Below are positions 16,804 to 25,369 of a stretch of 64,000 bases of DNA, piece by piece (the stretch's first letter is position 1; every line of letters begins with the position of its first letter). The translations under genes and the position numbers were made by a program. The stretch covers positions 470,386-534,385 of the forward strand of contig NZ_VTFU01000003.1 in assembly GCF_009192735.1 (NCBI RefSeq), read 5' to 3'. Below the pieces are notes generated by a model. That model searched no databases. It was given only the letters and a program-made list of their open reading frames with translations, and was not told the origin of the DNA. This stretch comes from Arthrobacter gandavensis. GTDB taxonomy: Bacteria; Actinomycetota; Actinomycetes; Actinomycetales; Micrococcaceae.

Positions 16804-18500
16804 GCGCGGGAATTGGAGGATTTGGGGCCGCCCCGGGGTCGAGGCTTGGAGGACTTGGGGTGGTCCCGGAGCTGGGACTTGGCCGAGCTCTGGGACGAGG
16901 AGGAATTCGGCCTGTCCTGAAGCGCGGATTGGGGTGAGCTTTGGGGCTTGGGTGAGCTTTGGGACGAGCTTTGGCGCTTGGACGAGCTTTGGGGCGAGTT
17001 TTGGGGCTTGGTCGAGCTTTGGGGCTTGGGCGAGTTTTGGGCCGAGCTTCGGGACTTGGTCGAGCTTCGGAGCTTGGCCCAGCTTCGGGTCCCGACCCAG
17101 GCCCGGGTCTTGGCCACGGTCCGCAGCAGGGGTCTGGACAAGTTCCCGGGCCGGACCCGGATCTGGCGTGCCAGGATCAGGCCGATGCATGCCGCGGCCA
17201 ACGCCGGCACGGCACCGGCAACAAAGATGGCTGCCTGCGGGCCAAGGACTTCGGCCAGCCAGCCGGTGAGGGGTCCGCCCACGGCCTGTCCGCCAATGAG
17301 CACCATAATGTACAGGCTCATCACCCGGCCGCGGATCTGCACCGGAGTGGTGGACTGCACCAGCTGGTTGGCGCTGGTGATGAACTGCATGGAGCAGAAT
17401 CCGGCCACGATCATCGCTGCACCAAAAACCGCAAGTGACGGCGAAAAGGCGGATACCGCCAGTGCACAGCCGTAGCCGGCCGCGCTGACAATGACGGTTC
17501 GCAGCCGCAGCGTCCGGCGCCGGGTCGATGCGACGGCGCCGGCGAGTGCGCCGGTGGCCACCAAGGTGTTCAGGAGCCCGAAACCATTGGCGCCGCTGCG
17601 GAATACCTGGTCTGCGAAGGCGGCCATGAGCACCGGAGTGCTCAGGGCAAAAACCGACACAAAAGCACACACGGCCATGGGCCAGAACACGGTGGGAGTG
17701 GTGCGTGCATACCGCGCCCCTTCCCGGAGCATGCCCTTGGTGCGGGGCGCAGGTTCGGTCTTGAAAAGCTGGTCGGTACGCAAGCGTCCCAGCATGAACA
17801 CGGTATAGGCGCATGCTCCGGCGTTGATGGCGAAGGCCCAGCCGCCACCAACTGCGCCGATCAGCACCCCGGCGATCGCTGGTCCCACCATGGCACCGAG
17901 CTGGAAGACGGAGGAGCTCACGCTCAGGGCGTTGCGCAGGTGCTGAGGCCCCACCATTTCGTGGACAAACACCTGGCGTGCGGGTTGGTCAATAACGGTC
18001 ACCATGCCAAGTGCCAGTGCCACGATGTAGACGTGCCACACCTGGACCGCACCTGTCAGGGCCAATGCCGCCAAACCCAGGGCAAGGACAGCGGCGGCGG
18101 ACTGGCTCACCATCAGCAGGATGCGTTTGGAATACCGGTCGGCCACCATTCCGCCCAGCGGTCCGAGCAGCAGCGTGGGAAGGAACTGGAACGCGGTGGT
18201 GACTCCAACAGCGGTAACGCTCCCGGACAGCTCGAGTACCAGCCAGTCCTGCGCAATGCGCTGCATCCAGATGGCCACCACGGCCACGAGATGGGCGGCT
18301 GTGAAGAGCCGGAAGTTGAGGATGCGCAGGGAAGCGAAGGTGTCGCGCCAAGGCAGGGGATCGGATCGGGTTGGTGTGTGGCCGGAAGAGTCCTGAGGGG
18401 AAGGGTGCTGGGGTGCGCGGTGTGCCAAGGGACGTCCTGTAAGCGAAGAAGCGGGTGCAGTGCTGGGTGCGCTGGTGCGACTCAGCCTAGTGGGGGACAA
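16791..18500 (-). CDS. MFS transporter (TMS/EntS-like exporter) with low-complexity C-terminal tail
   Basis: 569 residues. The first ~455 form a 12-helix major facilitator of the enterobactin-exporter/MFS_3 type, with WMQRIAQDWLVLELSG after TM1 and the loop motif GGMVADRYSKRILL. The remaining ~110 residues are an Ser/Lys/Gln/Pro-rich repeat tail (SSPKPQSS-like units) with no fold expected, encoded by a skewed DNA repeat at about 16900-17080. The frame opens with TTG at 18500 without a clear ribosome-binding site, so the start is uncertain; TM1 only begins near residue 60. The divergent LysR gene is a candidate regulator. Substrate unknown. Confidence 0.82.
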   Translation of the reverse strand: MSPTRLSRTSAPSTAPASSLTGRPLAHRAPQHPSPQDSSGHTPTRSDPLPWRDTFASLRILNFRLFTAAHLVAVVAIWMQRIAQDWLVLELSGSVTAVGVTTAFQFLPTLLLGPLGGMVADRYSKRILLMVSQSAAAVLALGLAALALTGAVQVWHVYIVALALGMVTVIDQPARQVFVHEMVGPQHLRNALSVSSSVFQLGAMVGPAIAGVLIGAVGGGWAFAINAGACAYTVFMLGRLRTDQLFKTEPAPRTKGMLREGARYARTTPTVFWPMAVCAFVSVFALSTPVLMAAFADQVFRSGANGFGLLNTLVATGALAGAVASTRRRTLRLRTVIVSAAGYGCALAVSAFSPSLAVFGAAMIVAGFCSMQFITSANQLVQSTTPVQIRGRVMSLYIMVLIGGQAVGGPLTGWLAEVLGPQAAIFVAGAVPALAAACIGLILARQIRVRPGNLSRPLLRTVAKTRAWVGTRSWAKLRSSTKSRSSAQNSPKPQSSTKPQNSPQSSSKRQSSSQSSPKPQSSPQSALQDRPNSSSSQSSAKSQLRDHPKSSKPRPRGGPKSSNSRARLG

Positions 18501-18612
18501 GCGGGAGTGGGCCGGGTAGGCTCCCTATCAATCCCATTGCGGTTTGTTATAGGAGGGCCCATGCTTGCTGCGATCGGATATAGCGAGCTACCGAGCAACC
18601 GGAGGAAACACA

Positions 18613-19500
18613 ATGTATGAGCCCGCACAGCTGCTGAGTTTCCTCACCGTGGCGGAAACGCTGAGCTTCACGGGAGCGGCGGCGCGGCTGAACCTGGCCC
18701 AGCCCACCGTCAGCCAGCATGTCCGCAAGCTCGAAGCAGCGTGCGGCCGGATCCTCCTGGAGCGCGACACCCAGACGGTTCGCCTGACCGACAACGGTGA
18801 TGCCATGGCGGGTTTTGCCCGGAACATCCTGGCCGCGCATCACAGTGCTGAGTCATATTTCTCCGGTTCCGCGATGCGGGGCCGGATCCGCTTCGGCAGT
18901 GCCGATGATCTGTCCCTGACCCGTTTGCCGGATATCCTTCGCCGCTTCCGCCGGCTCTATCCGCAGATCAACCTTGAGCTGACAGTGAGCCAGAGCGACC
19001 GCCTGCACCGGCGGCTGCAGGCCGGGCAGCTCGATCTGGTGTTCATTAAGACCGCCGCCAACACGGAGCAGGTAACGGGCACCGGCCAGGGAGCTAATCC
19101 CGGCCAGGGGACTGATGTCCGCCGCGACCGGTTTGTGTGGGTTGGGCTCAAGGAGACAGTCCTGGAGCAGGGTGCGCCGGTTCCCCTTGTGGCCTATCCG
19201 CATCCGAGCCTGAGTCGGCGTTTTGCCATTGAGGCGCTGGAAGCCGCCGGGCGAACATGGCGGGTCACCTGCAACACCCGGGAGGTCAATGGGATCCTGG
19301 CCGCAACTCGGGCCGGGATCGGGCTGTCGGTGCTGCCTTCGTCCCTTGTTCCCGCCGATCTGGAAAAAGTGGGCAGGAGGCTGGACCTGCCGCCGCTCGG
19401 TGAGGTGGACTTCACCCTGATGACCAACCCGCTGGCCAACCGTGACGTCGTCGACGTGCTCGCCGCTGCCATCGCCGACAACGTGGTGGCCGGCGTCTAA
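18613..19500 (+). CDS. LysR-family transcriptional regulator
   Basis: 295 residues. The N-terminal winged helix-turn-helix is clear (LLSFLTVAETLSFTGAAARLNLAQPTVS, about 6-34), and the C-terminal two-lobe effector domain starts near residue 90 (RGRIRFGSADD). A Gly/Gln/Thr-rich insertion (about residues 152-168) comes from a short DNA duplication around GGCCAGGG. ATG 18613 follows GGAGGA by 6 bases. It is divergent from the MFS exporter across a 112-bp gap, the usual arrangement for LysR control of the neighbour. The ligand is unknown. Confidence 0.88.
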   Translation: MYEPAQLLSFLTVAETLSFTGAAARLNLAQPTVSQHVRKLEAACGRILLERDTQTVRLTDNGDAMAGFARNILAAHHSAESYFSGSAMRGRIRFGSADDLSLTRLPDILRRFRRLYPQINLELTVSQSDRLHRRLQAGQLDLVFIKTAANTEQVTGTGQGANPGQGTDVRRDRFVWVGLKETVLEQGAPVPLVAYPHPSLSRRFAIEALEAAGRTWRVTCNTREVNGILAATRAGIGLSVLPSSLVPADLEKVGRRLDLPPLGEVDFTLMTNPLANRDVVDVLAAAIADNVVAGV

Positions 19501-19528
19501 AGCGGGACGCGTCTGGGGCCGAGGCGGC

Positions 19529-20554
19529 TTAAGCTTCGGGAACCGGCCCGGTGCTGCCCCTCACCTGCAGGGTGGTGGTAAAAACGGTTCCGGCGGCACC
19601 CTCATCACCGGCCGAGCGTTCCGGAGCGGGATGCAGCAGGTCGTGGAGCCGCTGCCATGCCTGCTCTCCGAGCTGGTTCAACGGCACGGTGGCCGTGGTC
19701 AGCGGGGGAGAGGTGTAGGAGGAGAACTCAATGTCATCGAACCCCGTGACTGACATTTCCGCGGGCACCGAAACTCCATGCTCGTGCAGCCCGCTGAGCA
19801 AACCCATCGCCACCAGGTCATTGAAGGCCAGAATGCCGGTGGCCTTGGTTGCCACCACGGCGGGAGCGGCATCGTGGCCGGATGCAAAGCTGACGCCCCC
19901 GGGCAGGATCTGCATGTTGACCTCCGGATGCGCCGCGGTGAATCGCTCCAGTCCCTGCAGGCGCAGACGGTTGGAAGCACTGCTCTCCGGCCCGGAGAGG
20001 AAAGCCATCCTGCGGTGTCCCAGGGCGAACAGGTGCTCGGCGAGATTCAAGATGCCGTCGGCATAATCCACAGTCAGGGTGGGGGTGGTGCCGGACAGAG
20101 TCCGGTTGATCAGCACCATGGGCTGCAGGCTCGGCGCCAAAGCCTCGAGTTCCTGGTCACTCATTCGCGGGGCACAGAGGACGACGCCGTCGCCCCGGCG
20201 CCGCGCATCGGAGGCCAGGACATGCTCCTCGCTTGAGGTCTCCGAAGAATCCGCAATCAGCACGCGGTACCCATCCCGGGCGGCAGCCATGCTCACGCCG
20301 CGGAGTACGGCTTGGAACATTGGGTTGGCCAAGTCGGGAACCAGGACGCCGATCGTCTCACTTTTGCCCAGCGCCAGGCTTCGGCCCAGGGGATTGGGGT
20401 GGTACTGCAGTTCCTCCGCCGCTGCCCGGACCCGGGCGGCGATGCCGCTGTCAACGGTAAAGCTGCCGTTCATGACGCGCGAAACCGTGGCGAGGGAAAC
20501 ACCGGCTCGGTTGGCGACATCGGCAATTCCAATGCGGCGGGGCTGCTTAGTCAT
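19529..20554 (-). CDS. LacI-family repressor of the sugar island (first copy)
   Basis: 341 residues. It has the LacI helix-turn-helix IADVANRAGVSLATVSRVMNG at 9-29, a hinge region, and a periplasmic-binding-protein-like effector domain from about residue 65 (TIGVLVPDLANPMFQAV). It is transcribed divergently from the Gfo/Idh/MocA operon, with a near-perfect 22-bp palindrome between them. The repressor probably controls itself, that operon and, by site similarity, the pectate lyase/binding-protein pair. The inducer is unknown; a uronate or pectin-derived sugar is plausible. Confidence 0.9.
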   Translation of the reverse strand: MTKQPRRIGIADVANRAGVSLATVSRVMNGSFTVDSGIAARVRAAAEELQYHPNPLGRSLALGKSETIGVLVPDLANPMFQAVLRGVSMAAARDGYRVLIADSSETSSEEHVLASDARRRGDGVVLCAPRMSDQELEALAPSLQPMVLINRTLSGTTPTLTVDYADGILNLAEHLFALGHRRMAFLSGPESSASNRLRLQGLERFTAAHPEVNMQILPGGVSFASGHDAAPAVVATKATGILAFNDLVAMGLLSGLHEHGVSVPAEMSVTGFDDIEFSSYTSPPLTTATVPLNQLGEQAWQRLHDLLHPAPERSAGDEGAAGTVFTTTLQVRGSTGPVPEA

Positions 20555-20621
20555 CTCTGCGGCTATCTCTCGAAGGCGGATGGATCATTGACGCGCTGTC
20601 TGCGGTTTGATAAGCATATGC

Positions 20622-20643
20622 CATGAGAAAGCGTTTTCTCATG
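20622..20643. promoter_or_regulatory. 22-bp LacI-type operator between the lacI gene and the oxidoreductase operon
   Basis: CATGAGAAAGC followed directly by GTTTTCTCATG forms an inverted repeat with one mismatch, centred on CG. It lies 68 bp from the repressor start and 71 bp from the oxidoreductase start, well placed to repress both. Confidence 0.72.
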
Positions 20644-20713
20644 CAGTCCGCCTGCAGTGTCAGGGCACTGCCCCGCGGTGCGGAGACTCCCGCCGCCCTC
20701 GAAAGGAACAGTC

Positions 20714-22138
20714 ATGCCTCCCGCAGTTAGCAGCGCCGCTACCTCAGCCGCCGAGTCCGCCTCCGGAACCGCCTCTGAAGGAGGGGCAGCCAAAGCCCGG
20801 CTGGCACTGGTGGGCACGGGTGCGCGGTCGGAAATGTACATCCGCGCCGTCCTGACCGATCACGCGGATTCCGCTGAACTGGCGGGCCTGAGCGACGTCA
20901 ACCCGGGCCGGGTGGAGTATTACCAGCGGCTCGTGAAAGAGGTGGGGGCAGGCTCGGTGCCGGCGCCCCAGGTCTTTGACCCCGCCGACCTCACCGCGTT
21001 TATCCAGGGCAACGGCATCACCCGCGTCATCATCACAACCCCCGATTACACCCATGCCGACTACGTGGTCGAAGCGCTGCATGCCGGCGCCGACGTGGTG
21101 GTGGAAAAGCCGCTGACGATCGATGCCGAGGGTTGCCGGCGCATCAACGAGGCCGTTGCCGAAACCGGCCGCAGCGTGGTGGTGACCTTCAATTACCGCT
21201 ATTCCCCGCGCAACAGCGCCCTGAAGGAGATCGTTTCCAGCGGCGTCATTGGAACCGTCACCTCCGTGGACTTCACCTGGGTCCTGGACACGGTTCACGG
21301 CGCGGACTACTTCCGCCGCTGGCACCGCCAAAAGGAGAACTCCGGCGGCCTGCTGGTGCACAAGGCCTCCCACCACTTTGACCTGGTGAACTGGTGGATC
21401 AATGATTCACCGGCGCGCGTCTATGCCTCCGGCGGGCTGCGGTTCTACGGGGCCGAGAACGCCTCAAACCGGGGACTGGGAGAGCGCCCGGAACGCGGCA
21501 CCTTTGACGCCGAAACGAAGGATCCCTTTGCCTTGGACCTGCGCGACGATCCCCGGCTGCGAGAGCTGTACCTGGATACGGAGCACCTGGACGGCTACCG
21601 CCGTGACCTGGATGTCTTTTCCGAGGGCATCACCATCGAGGACAACCTGGCGCTGGTGGTTGATTACGACGGCGGCCCCACGCTCAGCTACTCGCTCAAC
21701 GCCCACAGCCCCTGGGAAGGCTACCGCGTGGCCATCAACGGCACGGAAGGCCGGGCCGAACTCGAAGTGGTGGAGCGCGCCGCAGTCACGGGCAGCACCG
21801 ACACCAAGAACGTCCTTGACCCCTCCGCCACACCGGTCACCGAGGATGACGCGGTGCGCGTGAACGGCGAACGGCTGGTGGTGCAGCGGCACTGGGAGCC
21901 CGCCTACGAAGTGCCGATCCTGAACGGCGCCGGCAGCCACGGCGGCGGCGACGCCCTGCTGCTCTCGGATCTGTTCAACGGACCGGGCGAGGACCCGCTG
22001 GGCCGGCCATCCGGCTACCTGGACGGACTCCGCGCGGTGGCCGTGGGAATCGCCGGCAACGAATCCCTGGCCACGGGACTGCCGGTGCGCATCACTGAAC
22101 TGGGCCTTGGCGCAGAGCTCCGCCGGGACGCACAGTAA
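20714..22138 (+). CDS. Gfo/Idh/MocA-family NAD(P)-dependent oxidoreductase
   Basis: 474 residues. The Rossmann domain opens near residue 30 (LALVGTGARSEMYIRAV), and the family motif VVEKPLTID, carrying the catalytic Lys, is at about residue 135. The C-terminal alpha/beta domain is longer than usual for the family. The ~25-residue Ala/Ser-rich N-terminus is unusual. ATG 20714 follows GAAAGGA. It is first of a tight three-gene operon: its TAA shares a base with the next ATG. It probably oxidises a sugar or sugar acid at a ring or side-chain hydroxyl; the exact substrate is unknown. Confidence 0.87.
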   Translation: MPPAVSSAATSAAESASGTASEGGAAKARLALVGTGARSEMYIRAVLTDHADSAELAGLSDVNPGRVEYYQRLVKEVGAGSVPAPQVFDPADLTAFIQGNGITRVIITTPDYTHADYVVEALHAGADVVVEKPLTIDAEGCRRINEAVAETGRSVVVTFNYRYSPRNSALKEIVSSGVIGTVTSVDFTWVLDTVHGADYFRRWHRQKENSGGLLVHKASHHFDLVNWWINDSPARVYASGGLRFYGAENASNRGLGERPERGTFDAETKDPFALDLRDDPRLRELYLDTEHLDGYRRDLDVFSEGITIEDNLALVVDYDGGPTLSYSLNAHSPWEGYRVAINGTEGRAELEVVERAAVTGSTDTKNVLDPSATPVTEDDAVRVNGERLVVQRHWEPAYEVPILNGAGSHGGGDALLLSDLFNGPGEDPLGRPSGYLDGLRAVAVGIAGNESLATGLPVRITELGLGAELRRDAQ

Positions 22139-23112
22139 TGCGCGCCGAGACCGGCCGGCAGCAGGAACAGACCGGCCTGGCGGGAGAGCGGGCCCGGGAC
22201 AAGGAAGTTGTGCTGGTCACCGGAGGTTCGGGACGCTTGGGCCGCAGCGTGGTTGCCGGACTCGCCGCTGCGGGTTACGCAGTGGTTTCAGCGGACCGGG
22301 AGGCGATCGCTCACGTGCCCGACGGCGTCGTGCAGGAAGCGGTTGACCTGACGGCTCCGGGCGAGGCGGCCCGCTTGATGGCCGCTCACAGCCCCGACGC
22401 CGTGATCCACTTGGCCGCCATCGCTGTTCCCTTCAGCGCGCCCGAGAATGTCATCTTGGAGACGAATGCCAAGCTGGCGTTCGCTGTGCTCGAAGCGGCC
22501 ACCAACGCCGGCGTGGAGCGCATCATCACGGCCAGCAGCCCCACGGTGCTTGGTTACGGCAACCCGGCGGGCTGGCTGCCCGAAGCCCTGCCGCTGGACG
22601 AGAACACCACTCCCCGGCCATGGAATGCCTACGCCCTGTCCAAACTGCTCGCGGAGCAGACCATGCAGATGTTCGCGGCAGCCAACGGCGAGCGGATCCG
22701 GTATGCGGCCTTCCGGCCGTGTTTCGTCATCTCTCCCGAGGAATGGGACGGCGCACCCACGCAGCAGGGACACACGCTGTCCGAGCGGCTGCAGGATCCA
22801 GAACTGTCCGCGCCCGCCCTGTTCAACTACCTGGACGCACGGGATGCGGCCGATTTCCTGGTTGTCCTGCTGCGGAAGCTTCCGGAAATCCCGAACGCGC
22901 AGGTCTTTTTCGTGGGGGCCGCCGATGCCCTGGCGGATGCTCCGCTGGCTGATCTGATGCCGCGGTTTGTCCCCGGCAGCGAGGACCTTGCCGCCGGCCT
23001 GACCGGTTCCTCGCCGGCCTTCTCCATTGCCAAAGCCCGGGAAATGCTGGGCTGGGAGCCGCGCCGGTCATGGCGGTCGGAGCTGCGGCTGTCCACGGAG
23101 AGCGCACAGTGA
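22138..23112 (+). CDS. NAD(P)-dependent epimerase/dehydratase (extended SDR)
   Basis: 324 residues. The Rossmann motif VLVTGGSGRLGRS lies at about 25-37, the SDR Tyr-Lys pair in NAYALSKLLAEQ, and the SSPTV segment supplies the upstream serine. A hydrophilic N-terminal extension of about 20 residues precedes the fold. It is coupled to the genes on both sides by start/stop overlaps. The family includes uronate dehydrogenases and sugar epimerases; beside an enolase-superfamily acid-sugar dehydratase, oxidation of a hexuronate to its lactone is plausible but not shown. Confidence 0.83.
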   Translation: MRAETGRQQEQTGLAGERARDKEVVLVTGGSGRLGRSVVAGLAAAGYAVVSADREAIAHVPDGVVQEAVDLTAPGEAARLMAAHSPDAVIHLAAIAVPFSAPENVILETNAKLAFAVLEAATNAGVERIITASSPTVLGYGNPAGWLPEALPLDENTTPRPWNAYALSKLLAEQTMQMFAAANGERIRYAAFRPCFVISPEEWDGAPTQQGHTLSERLQDPELSAPALFNYLDARDAADFLVVLLRKLPEIPNAQVFFVGAADALADAPLADLMPRFVPGSEDLAAGLTGSSPAFSIAKAREMLGWEPRRSWRSELRLSTESAQ

Positions 23113-24191
23113 CCGCCCCGAAGATCACCGGGCTGAGCACGCGCCTGTTAACGCTTCCGCTGCACCGGCCTTGGGGGGCCGGTGCAGCGGAGAACCATGT
23201 CATAGTCACTAAAATCGCCACCGAAGCCGGCACCGGATCCGGCTTCTCGTGGACCCCAACCATTGGACCGCACGCCGTGCAGGCGCTGCTGGACCATGAC
23301 GTCAGGGATTTTGTGCTCGGCCGCCCGGCCGAGCCCGAGGTGCTGTGGGACCTCCTCTGGAAGCACCTGCATGAAGCCGGGGGCGGCGGACTGACCACCA
23401 TCGCCATGGCCGGCGTCGACCTGGCTCTGTGGGACCTGCAGGCGCGGACCGCCGGGCGTTCCGTGGCGGACCATCTGGGCCGGCGGCACGAAAGCGCCGC
23501 CGTCTACGGGTCAGGCGTGAACCTGCACTATTCCCAGGCGGAGCTGGTGGAACAGGTTCAGCGCTGGGTTGCCGAAGGCAAACAGGCCGTCAAGATCAAG
23601 GTGGGGAAACCCGACCTGGCCGAGGACGTCGACCGGGTGTCCGCGGTCCGTGACGTCCTGGGGCCGCACCGCAGGCTCATGATCGACGCCAACCAGCGCT
23701 GGGACCTGCCCGCCGCCCTGCAGGCCGTGGACGCACTGTCACCCTTCGGGCTGGAATGGCTCGAGGAGCCGCTCCGTGCCGATGATCTGTGGGCCTACAA
23801 GCAGCTGCGCCGCAGCACCTCGGTGCCGATAGCCCTGGGCGAGAACGTGCACAACATCTACCGGTTCCGCGATTTCATCACCGCGGGCGCCGTCGATATC
23901 GTGCAGCCCAATATCGTGCGGGTGGGTGGAATTACCCCGTTCCGGCGGATCGTGGAACTCGCGCGGACACACAGCCTCCGGGTTGCTCCGCACCTGCTGC
24001 CGGAGCTGTCCGGCCAGCTTGCGCTCACCTTGGCGGAACCGGTGTGGGTGGAAGACGTGGAGGACGCTTCCTTCGGCCAGCTGGGCGCGCTCAGTGGAGA
24101 CGCGCCGGTGCGGATTGCCGGCGGCGTTTTGACGGCGTCCGGAACTCCGGGGCTGGGCCTGGACTTCGTCCACACCCTGCCCCGGAGCTAG
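23109..24191 (+). CDS. Mandelate racemase/muconate lactonizing enzyme (enolase superfamily)
   Basis: 360 residues, starting at a GTG that overlaps the upstream TGA. It shows the superfamily catalytic elements in order: KIKVG (Lys pair), MIDANQRW (metal Asp), EEP (metal Glu), ALGENV (metal Glu), DIVQPN and the late His in APHLLPE. This set is typical of acid-sugar dehydratases and cycloisomerases. Following an oxidoreductase and an SDR in one operon, it probably dehydrates or isomerises an aldonate, aldarate or lactone. The specific acid sugar cannot be read from the sequence. Confidence 0.87.
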   Translation: MTAPKITGLSTRLLTLPLHRPWGAGAAENHVIVTKIATEAGTGSGFSWTPTIGPHAVQALLDHDVRDFVLGRPAEPEVLWDLLWKHLHEAGGGGLTTIAMAGVDLALWDLQARTAGRSVADHLGRRHESAAVYGSGVNLHYSQAELVEQVQRWVAEGKQAVKIKVGKPDLAEDVDRVSAVRDVLGPHRRLMIDANQRWDLPAALQAVDALSPFGLEWLEEPLRADDLWAYKQLRRSTSVPIALGENVHNIYRFRDFITAGAVDIVQPNIVRVGGITPFRRIVELARTHSLRVAPHLLPELSGQLALTLAEPVWVEDVEDASFGQLGALSGDAPVRIAGGVLTASGTPGLGLDFVHTLPRS

Positions 24192-24259
24192 AACCCCGGA
24201 GCTAGGGCTCCGGGAGTAGGGCTCCGGAGCTGGAACCCCGGGGCTGGAATCCCGGAGCG
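24192..24259. terminator. GC-rich inverted/direct repeats between convergent genes
   Basis: Repeated CCCCGGAGCTAG, GGGCTCCGG and CCCCGGGGCTGG units can fold into several short, very GC-rich hairpins between the converging MLE gene and M24-like gene. A bidirectional terminator is likely, although there is no clear U-run. Confidence 0.45.
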
Positions 24260-25369
24260 CTAGAGCTCCAAGGTGGCCGGCCGCAGCCGGCCGGCCACCG
24301 TCACGGCGGGCCAGCGCTCATCGATGCTCAGGGCCCTGACGCCGTCCTCGGCCAGCAGGACGGTGTCCTCGAGTTTCACCCCGGGACCGGACGGATTCCA
24401 GGCAAAGGCCTGATGCGGAACGATGACGTCGTCCGTGGCATCCGTTGCCCTCGGATCCCGGCCGGCATAGCCTGCGGCGCCACCCTGATGGTGCAGCCGC
24501 CACTGGTCCGGACCGAATCCGTGCGTCTCATACCCCGTGCGCAGCGCCTGCAGGACATCGGAGAGCCGGGCGCCGGGAACGGTGGCGGCGAAGGCCGCAG
24601 CTTCCACCTCGGCGATGCGGGCCTCGGCGTCGGCCTCCGCCGCATCGGCGGGACCAAAACGCACCCAGCGGGTGACGTTGGCGATCAGACCGTCGCGCCG
24701 TGCGCAGACAACGGCCATGGCGCGGCGTCCCAGCGGAGCCTCGGTGGGCAGCGGATGCCGGTAGCCGGCGCGGGCGGAGCCGCTGCACAGCAGCACCACC
24801 GGGTCCGCTCCGATCTCGACCAGCCGCGCGGCCAGTCCGGCGGCGACCTGCCGCTCGGTCATCTGCGGTTCCGCAACGGCGAGGACGTCCGTCAGGACCG
24901 CGGCCGCATCCCGTGACAGCGCCTCATACCGCGCGGTTTCAGCCGGCAGCAGGGACCGTCGCGCGTCCCGCAGCTCCCGGGCCAGATCAGCCTCCGCAAC
25001 CGGCGGGCCGTCCCCTTCGAACCAGTCCTCGGTTTGGTGGAGGTTGGCGTACCAGGGCAGCTCCAACAGGGCCATGCCCTCGGGGACCTCTTCGGCCGCC
25101 AGCCGTTCAGCCTCGTTGTTGTAGGTGACCATGTGGTCGCCGTCGCGCTCCACGAGCACGGCGGCCACCGGATCTCCGGCGAGGCTGATGTGCACGCGGC
25201 TGCCGTCCAGGTACCAGGACAGCGCTGCCTGTGAGGTCAGCAGCACTGACTCGGCTTCCGCGCGGTCCAGGATGTCCAGGACGCGGCGGCGCTTGATCCG
25301 CCGGTCAGCGGCCGACGACGGCGGGACGCGGCGGGCAGCCGTGGCAGCCTCCGGAAGAAGGCCGGTCAT
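24260..25369 (-). CDS. M24 (creatinase-like) protein with degenerate metal site
   Basis: 369 residues with the two-domain layout of Xaa-Pro aminopeptidase/creatinase (N-domain to about 140, pita-bread fold after). Of the five M24 metal ligands, the two Asp positions appear as Cys and Asn (AVVCARRDGLIANVTRW), and the first Glu is Asn (FAWNPSGPG). The His (LHHQGG) and last Glu (VKLEDT) remain. It is therefore probably not a dinuclear metallopeptidase; creatinase itself works without metal. Its ATG overlaps the upstream TGA by 4 bases, so it is co-expressed with the Gfo-PmoA fusion. Hydrolysis of a non-peptide substrate is inferred. Confidence 0.8.
   Translation of the reverse strand: MTGLLPEAATAARRVPPSSAADRRIKRRRVLDILDRAEAESVLLTSQAALSWYLDGSRVHISLAGDPVAAVLVERDGDHMVTYNNEAERLAAEEVPEGMALLELPWYANLHQTEDWFEGDGPPVAEADLARELRDARRSLLPAETARYEALSRDAAAVLTDVLAVAEPQMTERQVAAGLAARLVEIGADPVVLLCSGSARAGYRHPLPTEAPLGRRAMAVVCARRDGLIANVTRWVRFGPADAAEADAEARIAEVEAAAFAATVPGARLSDVLQALRTGYETHGFGPDQWRLHHQGGAAGYAGRDPRATDATDDVIVPHQAFAWNPSGPGVKLEDTVLLAEDGVRALSIDERWPAVTVAGRLRPATLEL

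Noticed and set aside
16777..17814. Second long minus-strand frame through the MFS gene giving PKLxQAPKL repeats
   Set aside because: Out of frame with the transporter, and the repeat character derives from the skewed DNA. The MFS frame carries the recognisable protein.
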